The notes under the pieces: generated by a model
Told to the model about the DNA's origin: nothing
The model's database searches: none
The model's input: the letters and a program-made list of their open reading frames with translations, nothing else
NCBI GenBank assembly: GCA_946481025.1
Contig: CAMLNA010000030.1
Coordinates: 1-36,035, forward strand
Direction: 5' to 3'
From: an uncultured Rivibacter sp.
GTDB lineage: Bacteria; Pseudomonadota; Gammaproteobacteria; Burkholderiales; Burkholderiaceae
Length of the DNA stretch: 36,035 nt
Made by a program: the position numbers and the translations under genes
Shown: positions 1 to 10,354 of the stretch, in pieces
How the letters are laid out: every line of letters starts with the position of its first letter
Numbering within the stretch: the stretch's first letter is position 1

Positions 1-6
1 GACCGC

Positions 7-60
7 GCCGGGATGTGCGCCCGGCAGCGCAGTCCCTTTTCTTGCTTGCCCAAGAAAAGG
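7..60. repeat. Intergenic palindromes at the left edge
   Basis: Two perfect inverted repeats lie side by side. GCCGGG (7-12) pairs with CCCGGC (20-25), and CCTTTTCTTG (35-44) pairs with CAAGAAAAGG (51-60) across a 6-base loop. The second is followed by an A-rich stretch and GGGCACCCC. I know this CTTTTCTTG...CAAGAAAAG block as a common intergenic repeat of Burkholderiales. It resembles a terminator stem but lacks a T tract on the plus strand; read from the minus strand it is equally symmetric. An open frame through it exists but gives a low-complexity arginine-rich product and is not believed to be a gene. Confidence 0.6.
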
Positions 61-363
61 AACCAAAAGAAGGGCACCCCGACTGTGCTCGGTCGGCCCT
101 GGACGGGCCGACTGCCCTGCGCAGCTGGCGTCCCGAGGGCGAGCAAAGAACTCGCCCTCAGCCTGCGGCTTCGGAGCTCAGACAGCTTTGCTCGACCGCT
201 TCGCGGCAACCCTCGGGCCGCACCGCTGCGCAGGCGGCACAGACGGGGCCCCGTTTACAAAGTGACCGACAAGCCGGCCTAGGGGCCGGCTGCACCGCTG
301 CAACGGCGGACCACAAGCTTCTGTTCGTGCTGAGGTACCGAAGCCCTGCGCAGACTGCTGCGG

Positions 364-408
364 CCCTTCGATACGCCTCGGCGTACCTTGCCCTGAGGTA
401 TCGAAGGG
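364..408. repeat. Cruciform-forming repeat upstream of urtC
   Basis: CCCTTCGATAC (364-374) is perfectly complementary to GTATCGAAGGG (398-408). Inside it a second perfect hairpin forms from TACGCC (372-377) and GGCGTA (380-385). The flank GGGCGAACGG downstream resembles the CCTTCGA...CAGGGCGAACGG repeats scattered in many Burkholderiales genomes. A partial copy of the same motif (CTGAGGTACCGAAG) lies at 330-343. Between 61 and 363 and from 409 to 526 I see no gene, only high-GC spacer. The true promoter of urtC, if it has its own, could lie here, but I cannot point to a convincing one. Confidence 0.6.
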
Positions 409-526
409 TCGGGGCGAACGGACCGCGCAGCTTCGCATCAGTTCAAGCCGCCCTTACGCGCCGGCCAGGCCTGCCGAGGCGGTATCCGGCGCGGTCTCAC
501 ACAGACCACCAGCGCAACACAACAGC

Positions 527-1666
527 ATGAGCGCAATCCTCAACCCGCCCGCACTGCCGCAGGCACCACCACTCAAGAGCCTCCTCGGCCCCAAAGGCTG
601 GAGCGCCGTCATGGCGGCCGTCATCGCCATCACGATCGCCGCGCCGGTGCTGAACCTGCTGGTGCCCGAACAGAGCGCCTTCCACCTGAGCGACTACGCC
701 GTCTCCCTCACGGCCAAGATCATGTGCTACGCCATCTGCGCGCTGGCCATGGACCTGATCTGGGGCTACACCGGCATCCTGAGCCTGGGCCACGGCCTGT
801 TCTTCGCGCTGGGCGGCTACGCCATGGGCATGTACCTGATGCGCCAGATCGGCCGCGACGGCAACTACCAGTCGGACCTGCCGGACTTCATGGTCTTCCT
901 CGACTGGAAGGCGCTGCCCTGGCACTGGACCTTCAGCGATTCCTTCGTCGCGCAGATGCTCCTCGTGGTCGCGGTGCCGGGGCTGCTTGCCTTCGTGTTC
1001 GGCTACTTCGCCTTCCGCTCGCGCATCAAGGGCGTGTACTTCTCCATCATCACGCAGGCACTCACCTATGCCGCGATGCTGCTGTTCTTCCGCAACGAAA
1101 CCGGCTTCGGCGGCAACAACGGCTTCACCGACTTCAAGCGCATCCTCGGCATCACCATCACGCTGCCCACCACCCGCATGGCGCTGTTCGTCATCACCGG
1201 TCTCACGCTCGTCGGCTTCTACCTGCTGGCGCGCTGGCTGGTGAACACCCGCTTCGGCCGGGTGCTGCAGGCGGTGCGCGATGCCGAGAACCGCGTGCTC
1301 TTCTGCGGCTACGACACCCTCTGGTACAAGCTGGCGATCTGGACCCTCTCGGCCGTGATGTGCGGCATCGCCGGCGCGCTCTACGTGCCGCAGGTCGGCA
1401 TCATCAACCCGAGCGAGATGTCGCCGGCCGCCGGCATCGAGATCGCCATCTGGACGGCCGTCGGCGGCCGCGCCACGCTCATCGGGCCCATCGTCGGTGC
1501 GTTTTTCGTCAATGGCGCGAAGAGCTGGTTCACGCAGGCCTTCCCCGAGTTCTGGCTCTACTTCCTGGGCGCCCTGTTCATCGCCGTCACGCTGTTCCTG
1601 CCCGACGGCATCGTGGGCGGCGTGAGGCGGCTGCTGGGCAAGGCCAGGAAAGAGGAGCGCGCATGA
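527..1666 (+). CDS. urtC: Urea ABC transporter permease UrtC
   Basis: Inner-membrane permease of the high-affinity urea ABC transporter (UrtABCDE), a branched-chain amino acid (LivM-like) permease. The 379-residue product has an N-terminal membrane segment at about 27-47, the GYTGILSLGHGLFFALGGYAMGMY-type motif of this family split over residues 84-107, and the conserved GNNGFTDFKRILG stretch near residue 197. The latter is characteristic of UrtC rather than LivM. The C-terminus carries the EAA-like region around WTAVGGRATLIGPIVGA. The stop codon overlaps the start of urtD (ATGA at 1663-1666), so they are translationally coupled. No clear ribosome site precedes the ATG. urtA and urtB are not in the window; usually urtB directly precedes urtC, but here 526 bases of repeats do. 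Confidence 0.93.
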   Translation: MSAILNPPALPQAPPLKSLLGPKGWSAVMAAVIAITIAAPVLNLLVPEQSAFHLSDYAVSLTAKIMCYAICALAMDLIWGYTGILSLGHGLFFALGGYAMGMYLMRQIGRDGNYQSDLPDFMVFLDWKALPWHWTFSDSFVAQMLLVVAVPGLLAFVFGYFAFRSRIKGVYFSIITQALTYAAMLLFFRNETGFGGNNGFTDFKRILGITITLPTTRMALFVITGLTLVGFYLLARWLVNTRFGRVLQAVRDAENRVLFCGYDTLWYKLAIWTLSAVMCGIAGALYVPQVGIINPSEMSPAAGIEIAIWTAVGGRATLIGPIVGAFFVNGAKSWFTQAFPEFWLYFLGALFIAVTLFLPDGIVGGVRRLLGKARKEERA

Positions 1667-2550
1667 CGCCCGAACTCATGGAAGCCGGCGCGCGGGTGCG
1701 CCAGGCCTACGTCGAGCGCGAGCAGGAACGCTTTTCCGGCGGCGGGCGCGCGGCCAGCTATGGCCGGGTGGTGCAGCCGGGCGAACTCGACCTCGCCCAC
1801 GGGGCCATCCTCTACCTCGACGACATCACGGTCAGCTTCGACGGCTTCAGGGCGCTCGATGCGCTGTCGCTGAGCATCGACGCCGGCGAGCTGCGCTGCA
1901 TCATCGGCCCCAACGGCGCTGGCAAGACCACGATGATGGACGTGATCACCGGCAAGACCCGGCCCGATGCCGGGCGTGCCCACTTCGGCTCCACCATCGA
2001 CCTGCTGCGCCTGCGCGAAAGCGAAGTCGCGCGCGCCGGCATCGGCCGCAAGTTCCAGAAGCCGAGCGTGTTCGAGCACCTCACCGTGTTCGAGAACCTC
2101 GAGCTCGCGCTCAAGGCCGACCGCCGCGTGCGGGCCTCGGTGTTCTCGCGGCTTGCGGGCGAGCAGCTCGACCGCATCGGCGAGGTGCTCGCGCTCATCC
2201 ACCTGAAGGAGCAGGCCGGGCGCACTGCCGGGCTCCTGTCTCACGGGCAGAAGCAATGGCTCGAGATCGGCATGCTGCTGATGCAGGACCCGAAGCTGCT
2301 GCTGCTCGACGAACCCGTGGCAGGCATGACCGACGAAGAGACCGAACGCACCGCCGAGCTGTTTCTTTCGCTCGAAGGCGAACATTCGCTCGTGGTCGTG
2401 GAACACGACATGAAGTTCATCCACGAACTCACGCGCGACAACCCAAGGAAGAAGGTGACGGTGCTGCACGAAGGCAGCGTGCTGGCCGAAGGTTCGCTGG
2501 CGGAGGTGCAGGCGAACGAGAAGGTCGTCGAGGTCTATCTCGGAAGGTGA
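1663..2550 (+). CDS. urtD: Urea ABC transporter ATP-binding protein UrtD
   Basis: One of the two cytoplasmic ATPases of the urea ABC transporter. The start at 1663 overlaps the urtC stop by ATGA, which fixes it against a longer in-frame opening further upstream. The 295-residue product has a roughly 45-residue N-terminal extension. It then shows Walker A GPNGAGKTT near residue 84, the Q-loop region GRKFQKPSVFEHLTV, signature LSHGQKQWLEIG and Walker B LLLLDEPVAGM, with the switch histidine in VVVEHDM. The LSHGQ signature and the KPSVFEHLTVFENLELA segment are typical of UrtD, a LivG-class protein. It forms one operon with urtC and urtE. Confidence 0.93.
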   Translation: MTPELMEAGARVRQAYVEREQERFSGGGRAASYGRVVQPGELDLAHGAILYLDDITVSFDGFRALDALSLSIDAGELRCIIGPNGAGKTTMMDVITGKTRPDAGRAHFGSTIDLLRLRESEVARAGIGRKFQKPSVFEHLTVFENLELALKADRRVRASVFSRLAGEQLDRIGEVLALIHLKEQAGRTAGLLSHGQKQWLEIGMLLMQDPKLLLLDEPVAGMTDEETERTAELFLSLEGEHSLVVVEHDMKFIHELTRDNPRKKVTVLHEGSVLAEGSLAEVQANEKVVEVYLGR

Positions 2551-2555
2551 CGCGA

Positions 2556-3248
2556 ATGCTCAAGCTCGAAGGCGTCAACCAGTACTACGGCGGCAGCCAC
2601 ATCCTGCGCAACCTCGGCTTCGAGGCGAAGCTCGGCGAGGTGACGGTGGTGCTGGGCCGCAACGGCGTGGGCAAGACCACGCTGCTCAAGAGCCTGATGG
2701 GGCTCGTGCCCATCAAGACCGGCTCGATCCGGCTCGATGGCCGGGAGATCCACCAGCTCACGCCCTATGAACGCGTGCGCCTGGGCGTGGGCTACGTGCC
2801 GCAGGGGCGCGAAATCTTCGGCCGGCTCACCGTCGAGGAGAACCTGCGCATGGGCCTGGCCAGCAAGCCGGGCGCCACGCCGATCCCGGCCGAGCTGTAC
2901 GAGCTCTTTCCGGTGCTCAAGCAGATGACGGGCCGGCGCGGCGGCGACCTCTCCGGCGGCCAGCAGCAGCAGCTGGCCATCGCCCGCGCGCTGGCCGCCG
3001 GCCCCAAGCTGCTCATCCTCGACGAACCGACCGAAGGCATCCAGCCGTCGATCATCAAGGACATCGGCCGCGTGATCCGGCGCCTGGCCGACCGCAAGAC
3101 CATGGCCATCGTGCTGGTCGAGCAGTTCTACGACTTCGCCGCCGAGCTGGCCGACCAGTACCTCGTCATGGAGCGCGGCGAGATCGTGCAGCGCGGGCGC
3201 GGCGCCGACATGGAAGCCCATGGCGTGCGGCAGCGCATGTCGATCTGA
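2556..3248 (+). CDS. urtE: Urea ABC transporter ATP-binding protein UrtE
   Basis: Second ATPase of the urea transporter (LivF class), 230 residues, the normal family length. Starts 5 bases after urtD with GGAAGG as ribosome site. Walker A is GRNGVGKTT near residue 34, signature LSGGQQQQLAIARAL near 137, Walker B LLILDEPTEGIQPS near 158. GYVPQGREIFGRLTVEENL is the conserved segment of this subfamily, and VEQFYDFA follows the H-loop position, where UrtE/LivF proteins carry Q instead of H. It ends 7 bases before the stop of the convergent small gene at 3256. Confidence 0.93.
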   Translation: MLKLEGVNQYYGGSHILRNLGFEAKLGEVTVVLGRNGVGKTTLLKSLMGLVPIKTGSIRLDGREIHQLTPYERVRLGVGYVPQGREIFGRLTVEENLRMGLASKPGATPIPAELYELFPVLKQMTGRRGGDLSGGQQQQLAIARALAAGPKLLILDEPTEGIQPSIIKDIGRVIRRLADRKTMAIVLVEQFYDFAAELADQYLVMERGEIVQRGRGADMEAHGVRQRMSI

Positions 3249-3255
3249 CGGTGGC

Positions 3256-3495
3256 TCAACATCCGCACCAGTCCGGCGCCGGCAGTCCCGGCTGCACCGG
3301 CGGGAACTCCGGCAGCGGGTTGTAGACGGCCGGCACCGTCTGCAGGTCTTCGAAGGAAGGCCGCGGCGGCTCCGGCTCGATGGGCAGGTCGGCCTCGGTC
3401 GCCGGCCCGGTGTCGGGCTCTTCATGCGGCTGGTGCACGCGCAGCAACTGCAGGATGGCCGAGCGAAACGTGATGGCGGGGGCGAGGGTGGACAT
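3256..3495 (-). CDS. Small proline-rich hypothetical protein
   Basis: A 79-residue product, not recognised. It begins MSTLAPAITFRSAILQLLRV and is rich in Pro and acidic residues (PHEEPDTGP, PIEPEPPRP). It ends PAPDWCGC with two cysteines. The start at 3495 has GGAG about 10 bases upstream; an in-frame ATG five codons earlier (3510) is possible. It is convergent with urtE, with 7 bases between the stops. It could be a real small cytosolic protein of Burkholderiales or a chance frame in GC-rich DNA. The codon composition and the plausible ribosome site make me lean towards real. Confidence 0.5.
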   Translation of the reverse strand: MSTLAPAITFRSAILQLLRVHQPHEEPDTGPATEADLPIEPEPPRPSFEDLQTVPAVYNPLPEFPPVQPGLPAPDWCGC

Positions 3496-3703
3496 AGGGC
3501 GGCACTCCATGGGAAGCGGGTGACCGGCGGATGGATATTCCGGCCTCAGCCCTACATACGGAATCCTTCGGTCAAACCCGACACGCCGGCCGAGAAAAAG
3601 TTTGTGCGCCGTGTGATCGGTGCCCCGGGTGCGCCTTGATGCCGCCATGGGGCGCGGTTAGAGTCGCGGCTTCCCGGCACACGCCCGAGGCGGCGGCGGC
3701 TTC

Positions 3704-4270
3704 ATGAACGACATGGCGGACATCACCAGCTTGCTGCGCGCCGCCGCGAATGGCGACCGGCAGGCCGCCGACCTTGTCATCCGCCACTTGTATGCCGACC
3801 TGCGCCAGGTGGCGCGGGCCCGCCTGCGCGCCAGCGGCGAGCTCACGCTGCTGGACACCACCGCGCTCGTCCACGAGTCCTACCTGCGGCTGCAGCGCGC
3901 CGGCGGCGTGGAGTTCGCCGACCGCAAGCATTTCCTCGCCTATGCCGCCAAGGTGATGCGCAACGTGGTCGTCGATGCGGTGCGCGAGCGCGCCGCCGAG
4001 CGCCGTGGCGGCGAGGCGCCTCACGTCACCTTGAACACCGAGGTGGGCACCGCGGTGCCTGCCCATGGCGACGACGACGTGCTGCGGGTGCACGAGGCCC
4101 TCGACGAACTGGCGGCGCTCGACGAGCGGCTCGCCCAGGTGGTCGAGATGCGTTACTTCGCCGGCCTGTCGGAGGCCGAGATCGCCGACTGCCTGGGCGT
4201 CACCGAGCGCACCGTGCAGCGCGACTGGCGCAAGGCGCGCGCATTGCTTTCGACAACGCTCCTGAAATGA
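3704..4270 (+). CDS. ECF-like RNA polymerase sigma factor
   Basis: A 188-residue sigma factor of the ECF-like family often paired with Ser/Thr kinases (the TIGR02999 type). Region 2 covers about residues 20-95, with LYADLRQVARARLR and the family motif LVHESYLRL, followed by HFLAYAAKVMRNVVVDAVR. Region 4 at about 130-185 has LAQVVEMRYFAGLSEAEIADCLGVTERTVQRDWRKARALL, a helix-turn-helix that contacts the -35 box (the motif is split here by description only). An alternative start three codons downstream (3713) is possible. It is followed by a long palindromic repeat and then by the kinase gene. The context suggests the kinase controls this factor or its output. No anti-sigma gene is adjacent. Confidence 0.85.
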   Translation: MNDMADITSLLRAAANGDRQAADLVIRHLYADLRQVARARLRASGELTLLDTTALVHESYLRLQRAGGVEFADRKHFLAYAAKVMRNVVVDAVRERAAERRGGEAPHVTLNTEVGTAVPAHGDDDVLRVHEALDELAALDERLAQVVEMRYFAGLSEAEIADCLGVTERTVQRDWRKARALLSTTLLK

Positions 4271-4282
4271 AATGCCAATTCA

Positions 4283-4373
4283 TTCACCGCGGAGGCGCGG
4301 AGGGCGCGGAGGACCGCGGAGCAGACCTGCATTTCTCCGCGAATCTCCGCGTTCTCCGCGCCTCTGCGGTGAA
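4283..4373. repeat. Long palindromic repeat, copy 1
   Basis: Left arm 4283-4313 (starting TTCACCGCGGAGGCGCGGAG) is complementary, with only a few mismatches, to right arm 4343-4373 (ending GCCTCTGCGGTGAA). A large hairpin in DNA or RNA would form. The same unit recurs at 11712-11794 and 15518-15608. With the copy at 15518 the similarity continues beyond the hairpin (GGCTGTTG, then TCATGCGTCG) to about 4410. It lies between the sigma and kinase genes and may reduce readthrough. Open frames through it on both strands are spurious. Confidence 0.85.
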
Positions 4374-4432
4374 GGCTGTTGAATCGCGTCTCATGCGTCG
4401 GCGGTGCCGCCAACGCGCCATGGACAACTGAA

Positions 4433-7159
<2,727 letters not shown>

Positions 7160-7175
7160 GCAAGAAGGAAGCGAC

Positions 7176-7508
7176 ATGGAACCCGACGTCACGGTCACCG
7201 TCACGGAAGTCAACGGCAAGCGCAAGATCCGCTGTCACCCCCACAAGGTGAAGGTGACCGAGCAGGACACGACGCTCACCTTCGCCCTGGCGACCGAAGG
7301 CTATGTGTTTCCGCCGAACTGCGCGGTGGTGGTGCACCATCCGGGCTCGCAGTTCCCCAACGCCCCGGTCACCGAGCCGGGCGGCAAGACGGTGAACCTG
7401 TACGACGTGTGCACCGAGGTTGGCGACTTCAACTACACCGTGTTCGTCGTCAGCGAAAGCGGCACCGAGCGCCTGTCCGAAGACCCGTCGATCCAGAACG
7501 AGCCCTGA
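7176..7508 (+). CDS. Hypothetical 110-residue protein behind the kinase
   Basis: Not recognised. It has a good ribosome site (AAGGAAG, 7 bases before ATG) and starts 16 bases after the kinase stop, so it is very likely co-transcribed. The product is beta-rich in appearance: MEPDVTVTVTEVNGKRKIRC, then alternating hydrophobic stretches such as TLTFALATEGYVFPPNCAVVV and FNYTVFVVSESGTERL. It has no signal peptide or membrane helix and is acidic at the C-terminus. It could be a small beta-sandwich effector or substrate of the kinase; that is inference from position only. Confidence 0.75.
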   Translation: MEPDVTVTVTEVNGKRKIRCHPHKVKVTEQDTTLTFALATEGYVFPPNCAVVVHHPGSQFPNAPVTEPGGKTVNLYDVCTEVGDFNYTVFVVSESGTERLSEDPSIQNEP

Positions 7509-7521
7509 TGTCTGCCCGCAA

Positions 7522-7549
7522 GGCTCCTGACAACTCGTTGTCAGGAGCC
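7522..7549. terminator. Perfect 13-bp inverted repeat
   Basis: GGCTCCTGACAAC (7522-7534) pairs perfectly with GTTGTCAGGAGCC (7537-7549), leaving a nominal 2-base loop that would open to 4-6 bases in RNA. It sits 14 bases behind the stop of the 110-residue gene and 45 bases before the next start. There is no T run, so it would be an atypical or bidirectional terminator, or an operator for the GFA-family gene downstream. Confidence 0.45.
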
Positions 7550-7593
7550 CGGGCGTATCGTCTCCCGTCATTCGCCAACCACGGGAGACGGCC

Positions 7594-7962
7594 ATGACCC
7601 TCCAAGGCAGCTGCCACTGCGGCGCCACCAGGTTCGAGGTGCAGGAGGCACCTGAGAGCGTCACTTGCTGCACCTGCTCCTACTGCGCCAAGCGCGGCAG
7701 CCTGTGGGCCTACTACACGCCCGACCAGTTCAGTCTCACCACGCCGGTGGAGAACGTGGCCACCTACCAGTGGAACTCGCGCCTCATCAAGCACCACTTC
7801 TGCGCCACCTGCGGCTGCAGCACCTATTGCGAGTCGCCCGACTTCCGCTCCGGCGCGCCGGACTTCGAGCATCCCCGGCTGAGCGTGAATGCGCGCCTGT
7901 TCGACAACTTCGACCTCGACGCGGTGCCGCACGAGACGATCGACGGCAAGAACCTCTGGTAG
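7594..7962 (+). CDS. GFA family zinc-binding protein
   Basis: A 122-residue protein of the GFA (glutathione-dependent formaldehyde-activating enzyme, Gfa/CENP-V) fold. The zinc ligands are in order: GSCHCGATRFEV near residue 6, TCCTCSYCAKRGSLWAYY near 26, and HHFCATCGCSTYCES near 68. The family name overstates function; many members are of unknown activity. GGGAG precedes the ATG. The protein is cytosolic with no signal peptide. It is separated by 81 bases, containing a MerR-type promoter, from the next gene, so it is probably a single-gene unit. Confidence 0.88.
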   Translation: MTLQGSCHCGATRFEVQEAPESVTCCTCSYCAKRGSLWAYYTPDQFSLTTPVENVATYQWNSRLIKHHFCATCGCSTYCESPDFRSGAPDFEHPRLSVNARLFDNFDLDAVPHETIDGKNLW

Positions 7963-7992
7963 CGTCCCCGGCGCCGGAGTTGCCGCTCCCCC

Positions 7993-8023
7993 TTGACCTG
8001 GAGTGCGCTCCAGGGTGCCCAAT
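7993..8023 (+). promoter_or_regulatory. MerR-type promoter with operator dyad
   Basis: TTGACC (7993-7998) is a good -35 box. It overlaps the dyad CCTGGAG-TGCG-CTCCAGG (7997-8014), and the -10 region lies at about 8018-8023. The long 19-base spacer filled by a CTGGAG/CTCCAG dyad is the hallmark of promoters bound by MerR-family activators. The arrangement predicts that the regulator encoded immediately downstream controls itself and the SnoaL-like gene. Confidence 0.75.
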
Positions 8024-8043
8024 GGGCCGGCAAGGAGAACGGC

Positions 8044-8487
8044 ATGAGCGAACTGCTGATGATCGGCGGCCTGGCGCAGCGCACCGGCCGCAGCATCGAC
8101 ACCATCCGCTGGTACGAGGCCCAGGGCCTGGTACCCGGCGTGGCGCGCGACGCCGGCGGTCGCCGCCGCTATACCGAGCAGCACGTCGGCTGGCTGCTGC
8201 TGATGGACCGGCTGCGCAGGACCGGCATGTCCATCGCCGAGATGCGCCGCTACACGGCGCTGGTCAAGCAGGGCAGGAGCACGCTGAAAGAGCGGCAGGA
8301 CATGCTGCGCGCCCACCGCGAGCGTGTCGAGCGCACCGTCGCCGAATGGACCGAGGCGCTGGCCCTGCTCGACGGAAAGATCGACTTCTACGGGCAGTGG
8401 CTGCACACCGGCAGGCGGCCCGCGCTCGACATGCTGGCCTCCTTTGCGAACCCCGTCCCAACCCCACGCCAGAGGAGCCGCAAATGA
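8044..8487 (+). CDS. MerR family transcriptional regulator
   Basis: A 147-residue regulator. The winged helix-turn-helix is N-terminal (MIGGLAQRTGRSIDTIRWYEAQGLV, then GGRRRYTEQHV). A dimerisation coiled coil follows from about residue 75 (MRRYTALVKQGRSTLKERQD...). It has no cysteine pair at the C-terminus, so it is not of the metal-sensing kind. It resembles the YhdM/AdhR-like group that responds to organic or redox signals. AAGGAG precedes the ATG by 6 bases. The stop overlaps the next start (ATGA at 8484-8487). Autoregulation is predicted from the dyad promoter at 7993. Confidence 0.9.
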   Translation: MSELLMIGGLAQRTGRSIDTIRWYEAQGLVPGVARDAGGRRRYTEQHVGWLLLMDRLRRTGMSIAEMRRYTALVKQGRSTLKERQDMLRAHRERVERTVAEWTEALALLDGKIDFYGQWLHTGRRPALDMLASFANPVPTPRQRSRK

Positions 8488-8930
8488 AAGACGAGACCCA
8501 ACGCAACAAGCTGCTGATGCAGGACATCTTTGCCGCGCTGGCCCAGGGCAACGGCCGGCCGTTCGTCGATGCCATGGCCGACGACTTCGTGTGGGTCATG
8601 CCGGGTGGCGGCACCTGGTCGGGGGCATGGCACGGCAAGGAAACCGTGCGCACGCAGCTGCTGCGGCCGCTGTTCGCGCGCTTCGCCGGCACCTACACCA
8701 ACGAGGCGCAGCGATTCATCGCCGAAGGCGACCACGTGGTCGTGCAGTGCCGCGGCAAGGTCACCACCACGCACGGCCAGCCCTACGACAACCACTACTG
8801 TTTCGTGTGCCGCCTGGCCGGCGGCAAGCTGCGCGAGCTCACCGAATACATGGACACCGAACTCGCCGCAAAGGTGCTCGGGGCGCCGGCTTTCGCCGGC
8901 GCTTCAGCTGCAGTTACGCAGCCGACGTAA
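8484..8930 (+). CDS. SnoaL-like (NTF2-fold) protein
   Basis: A 148-residue NTF2-fold protein: helical N-terminus with NKLLMQDIFAALAQGNGRPF, the typical MADDFVWVMPGGGTWSG strand region, and EGDHVVVQCRGKVTTTHGQPY followed by NHYCFVCRLAGGKLRELTEYMDT. Many such proteins (SnoaL_2 or ketosteroid-isomerase-like) lack a known reaction. Its start overlaps the MerR stop, and AGAGGAG lies upstream, so the two are translationally coupled and probably answer the same inducer. The last 15 residues (PAFAGASAAVTQPT) look like a disordered tail. Confidence 0.85.
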   Translation: MKDETQRNKLLMQDIFAALAQGNGRPFVDAMADDFVWVMPGGGTWSGAWHGKETVRTQLLRPLFARFAGTYTNEAQRFIAEGDHVVVQCRGKVTTTHGQPYDNHYCFVCRLAGGKLRELTEYMDTELAAKVLGAPAFAGASAAVTQPT

Positions 8931-9026
8931 GACTTTGAAAACGCGCCATGTACGGTGCGGGTTGCATGTCCTAGATTGCCTGACGCAGGTCGGCCCGTTG
9001 TGGCCGTCGCTGTGAAGGGAGTGATC

Positions 9027-10289
9027 ATGAAGCATGCACGGCATTGGCTTTTGGCAACGGCATGCGCGGCCGCCGCGTTCCAGCCGCTGCCTTCACAAGC
9101 GCAGGACCTCGACTGGACGGCGGCCCGCCTGCCCTGGCAGGCCGAACATCCTCTCCTGCCGAGGATCCACGGGACCGCCCTCGCGGTGACGGACATCAAC
9201 AATGCAGGGCAGGTCGTGGGGTGGTCCTCCGCGGGTGTCGACCCCCAGGCGTTCCTCTACAACCCCCGGTCCGGCTCTCTTCAGGGCCTGGGCCTGGGTG
9301 GCCTGCAGAGCCAGGCCACGGCCATCAACAACGCCGGTCAGGTGGTCGGCTGGGCCACGCAGGCAGGCAGCACCACCCGCCACGGTTTCATCTACGACCC
9401 GGCGGTGAGCTGGACCACGCAGCGGATTCCCGATGACAGCGGGCGCGACACCGAGGCCGTGGGCATCAACGAGCAGGGCCATGTCATTTCGCGCGGGCTG
9501 ATCCCTCCACAGCTGGGCTATACGCACTACGGCACGGTGTACGACGGCAACACGGTCACGCCCATGGATGGGGGCTGGCCCATCGCCATCAACAACTCGG
9601 GCCTCGTGCTGGGTCAGTACGTCGCGGGCACGAGCCAGTCACCCTGGCCCTTCTTCTATCCCGGCGGGCGCATCCCAGGGCTCGGCGGCTGGGGACAGTT
9701 CGCGACCGACCTGAACGACTCCGGGCAGATGGTCGGCTTCGGCACCGCCATCACGCCCGAAGGCGAGGAGCAGCATGCGTTCCTCCATGAGAACGGCCAG
9801 ACACGCGATCTCGGCACGTTCGGCGGCTGGTACAGCCGGCCGAGCGACATCAACAACGCCGGCCAGGTGGTGGGCGCGGCAGGCACCGAGGACAACAGCA
9901 ACCACGCCTTCCTGTGGGACGACGGCGTGATGACCGACCTGGGCACGCTCGGCGGCCGCAACAGCGTGGCCACCGCCGTCAACGAACTGGGCCAGGTCGT
10001 CGGCTTCTCCGAAGTGGCCCCCGGCAGCAGCGAGCGGCACGCGTTCTTCTACAGCGACGGCAGCATGATCGACCTGACCGAATGGCTGGAGCTGTCGTTC
10101 AACGAAGCGGCCGGCCTCAATTCGGCGTCCATCGTGCTCAACGACCTGGGCCAGATCGCGCTCGACACCATCCTGGACGACGGCACGCGCGGCATCTTCC
10201 TGCTCACGCCGATCCCGGAGCCGTCGCTGTATGCGCTGATGCTGGCCGGGCTGGGGGCGTTGGCCATGGCCCGGCGGCGCAGGGTGTAG
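9027..10289 (+). CDS. HAF-repeat protein with PEP-CTERM sorting signal
   Basis: An exported protein of 420 residues. The signal peptide is about residues 1-25 (HWLLATACAAAAFQPLPSQAQ). The body consists of repeats of the HAF type, each about 45 residues, with the pattern HAFL-x-GQMTDLGTLGG-x-AINNAGQVVGW. At least five are visible, with DINNAGQVVG or equivalents near residues 53, 100, 150, 225 and 280. The C-terminus (IPEPSLYALMLAGLGALAMARRRR) is a full PEP-CTERM signal: PEP motif, hydrophobic helix and arginine cluster. It is recognised by exosortase and associated with exopolysaccharide-making betaproteobacteria. GAAGGGAG precedes the ATG. No exosortase gene is in the window. Confidence 0.9.
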   Translation: MKHARHWLLATACAAAAFQPLPSQAQDLDWTAARLPWQAEHPLLPRIHGTALAVTDINNAGQVVGWSSAGVDPQAFLYNPRSGSLQGLGLGGLQSQATAINNAGQVVGWATQAGSTTRHGFIYDPAVSWTTQRIPDDSGRDTEAVGINEQGHVISRGLIPPQLGYTHYGTVYDGNTVTPMDGGWPIAINNSGLVLGQYVAGTSQSPWPFFYPGGRIPGLGGWGQFATDLNDSGQMVGFGTAITPEGEEQHAFLHENGQTRDLGTFGGWYSRPSDINNAGQVVGAAGTEDNSNHAFLWDDGVMTDLGTLGGRNSVATAVNELGQVVGFSEVAPGSSERHAFFYSDGSMIDLTEWLELSFNEAAGLNSASIVLNDLGQIALDTILDDGTRGIFLLTPIPEPSLYALMLAGLGALAMARRRRV

Positions 10290-10354
10290 CTGGGGCCGCC
10301 GCCGAAGACTTGTGACAGGATCGCGGCTCCCTGGTTGCTTCGCAAGGGAGTCCC

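Noticed and set aside
15..530. A 171-codon open frame across the left edge
   Set aside because: It consists of translated intergenic repeats (palindromes at 35 and 364). The product is low in complexity and belongs to a type commonly mis-annotated in betaproteobacteria.
4379..4432. TTG start extending the kinase by 18 residues
   Set aside because: These codons derive from the flank of the palindromic repeat shared with 15609-15640, so they are not conserved kinase sequence.
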